Below, piece after piece: positions 63,192 through 64,000 of a stretch of 64,000 bases of DNA (position 1 is the first letter of the stretch; every line of letters starts with the position of its first letter). The stretch spans positions 62,001 through 126,000 of the forward strand of contig WIXG01000216.1 in NCBI GenBank assembly GCA_009869945.1, read 5' to 3'. The notes beneath the pieces were generated by a model. That model did not search any database, was not told the origin of the DNA, and saw only the letters and a list, made by a program, of their open reading frames with translations. Origin of the DNA: Mesaphorura yosii (taxonomy: Eukaryota; Arthropoda; Collembola; Poduromorpha; Tullbergiidae). The translations under genes and the position numbers were made by a program.

Positions 63192-64000
63192 ATAACTTAT
63201 TTTCTGTTTTCGGATGTGAACTAGCTTATATTTGCACATTTGCACCTGCCTCGTACGCTTTCATGTGCACGAAGTATCTTTCCACGCTGATACTTCAAGC
63301 GTTCTACTCTTCTATTATAGCTGGCCGACTGCCGACTCGCGCCAACGAAATAACAACTGACAGTTATCATTTCGTTTTCCAGGAAAACAATCATTACAAA
63401 ACTACATGCTTGACAAACTTCAAGCACGGCCAGTTCCGTTCTTATTTCACAAGGAGCAGTGAAGCGGAATCCTTTGTCTTATAAATTAGCCAACTTCAAA
63501 CTCGCGGATCGTAAATTTTAATTAAACGAGATAGACAAAATTCATCTGAATTGCTAGAAACTGGCTTATGGTAAAGCACGTGGAGTGGAATTCCCAGGAG
63601 TGTTTACGAATCTCGTTGGGCTATAAACTATCCAAGGGCTCAAAAGGAATTAAATAGTTTTCATTTCTCTGTGCTCTTTGACCAAGTGCAAAGTGCGGTG
63701 TGTTAAATCTGGTTTAATATTCTTTGAAAAGCCGAATTCAGATCCTTTCACTTTGCTGATTGTTTTACAGCTTTGTAGAAAGCATTGTTAGAATTGGATT
63801 TCGCATTTTCAAATGTATTTAGTAACTTGTGAAGACAAAAGGATTATATTTTGATAAGTTCGTAAGCTCATTCTCGAAAACGAAAACTTTTTTATATTTG
63901 GGTTCGTGAAAGTTACAGATCATGTCAAGCACTGTGGAAAGTGGTTCGTAGAATATCAAAGTCAGAATCATTGTGTTCCCGGACCTGTGTTCTCGTTGAA
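63192..64000. other. Right end, nothing recognised
   Basis: AT-rich sequence with no convincing frame, splice site pair or repeat. Confidence 0.4.

Overview
The window is animal nuclear DNA. Every recognisable gene is split by GT-AG introns, most of them only 55-90 bases long, and the gene families (NonA/NONO, FRRS1-type DOMON-cytochrome b561, GPATCH2, full-length ABCA, GUK1, rhodopsin-class GPCR) are metazoan. The AT-rich sequence and very short introns suit an ecdysozoan invertebrate, most likely an arthropod such as a crustacean, springtail or mite. I cannot place it more precisely from sequence alone. I saw no bacterial operons, CRISPR arrays, rRNA, convincing tRNA or retroviral copies.

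Layout. Bases 1 to about 21 kb hold no gene I can defend. The exception at the edge is an isolated minus-strand exon (21090-21192) that encodes a signal peptide, so this region may be the first intron of a gene running out of the left end. From 23 to 46 kb the window is gene-dense: a NonA/NONO splicing-factor homologue (minus), a serine carboxypeptidase (plus, divergent from NonA), a ferric-chelate-reductase-like DOMON/b561 protein (minus, convergent with the carboxypeptidase), an unknown membrane protein made of a duplicated four-helix unit (plus), a GPATCH2-like nuclear protein without a G-patch (minus), a decayed Tc1/mariner copy with TA target duplications, and a complete 23-exon ABCA transporter (minus). 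About 8.8 kb without recognisable genes follows. The right part carries guanylate kinase (plus), a 620-base PIF/Harbinger-like relic with a Myb/SANT fragment, a GIMAP/AIG1-like GTPase (minus), a further 3.9 kb with no gene seen, and a divergent class A GPCR (plus).

The genes do not form a pathway. They are ordinary neighbours with mixed functions: nuclear RNA binding, lysosomal or secretory peptidase, membrane redox, lipid transport, GMP phosphorylation and peptide or amine sensing. I rebuilt exon structures by hand from splice consensus, phase and family similarity. All complete models give a whole number of codons. Splice calls without transcript support carry an error of a few bases at most where the reading frame and family fit; the 5' end of the GTPase is unresolved.

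I did not find a clearly new biological system. The best candidates for a second look are the intragenically duplicated four-helix membrane protein, the GPCR lacking both the TM2 aspartate and NPxxY, the Harbinger relic packed with GATCAC/GTGATC repeats, and the orphan signal-peptide exon beside a 21 kb desert.
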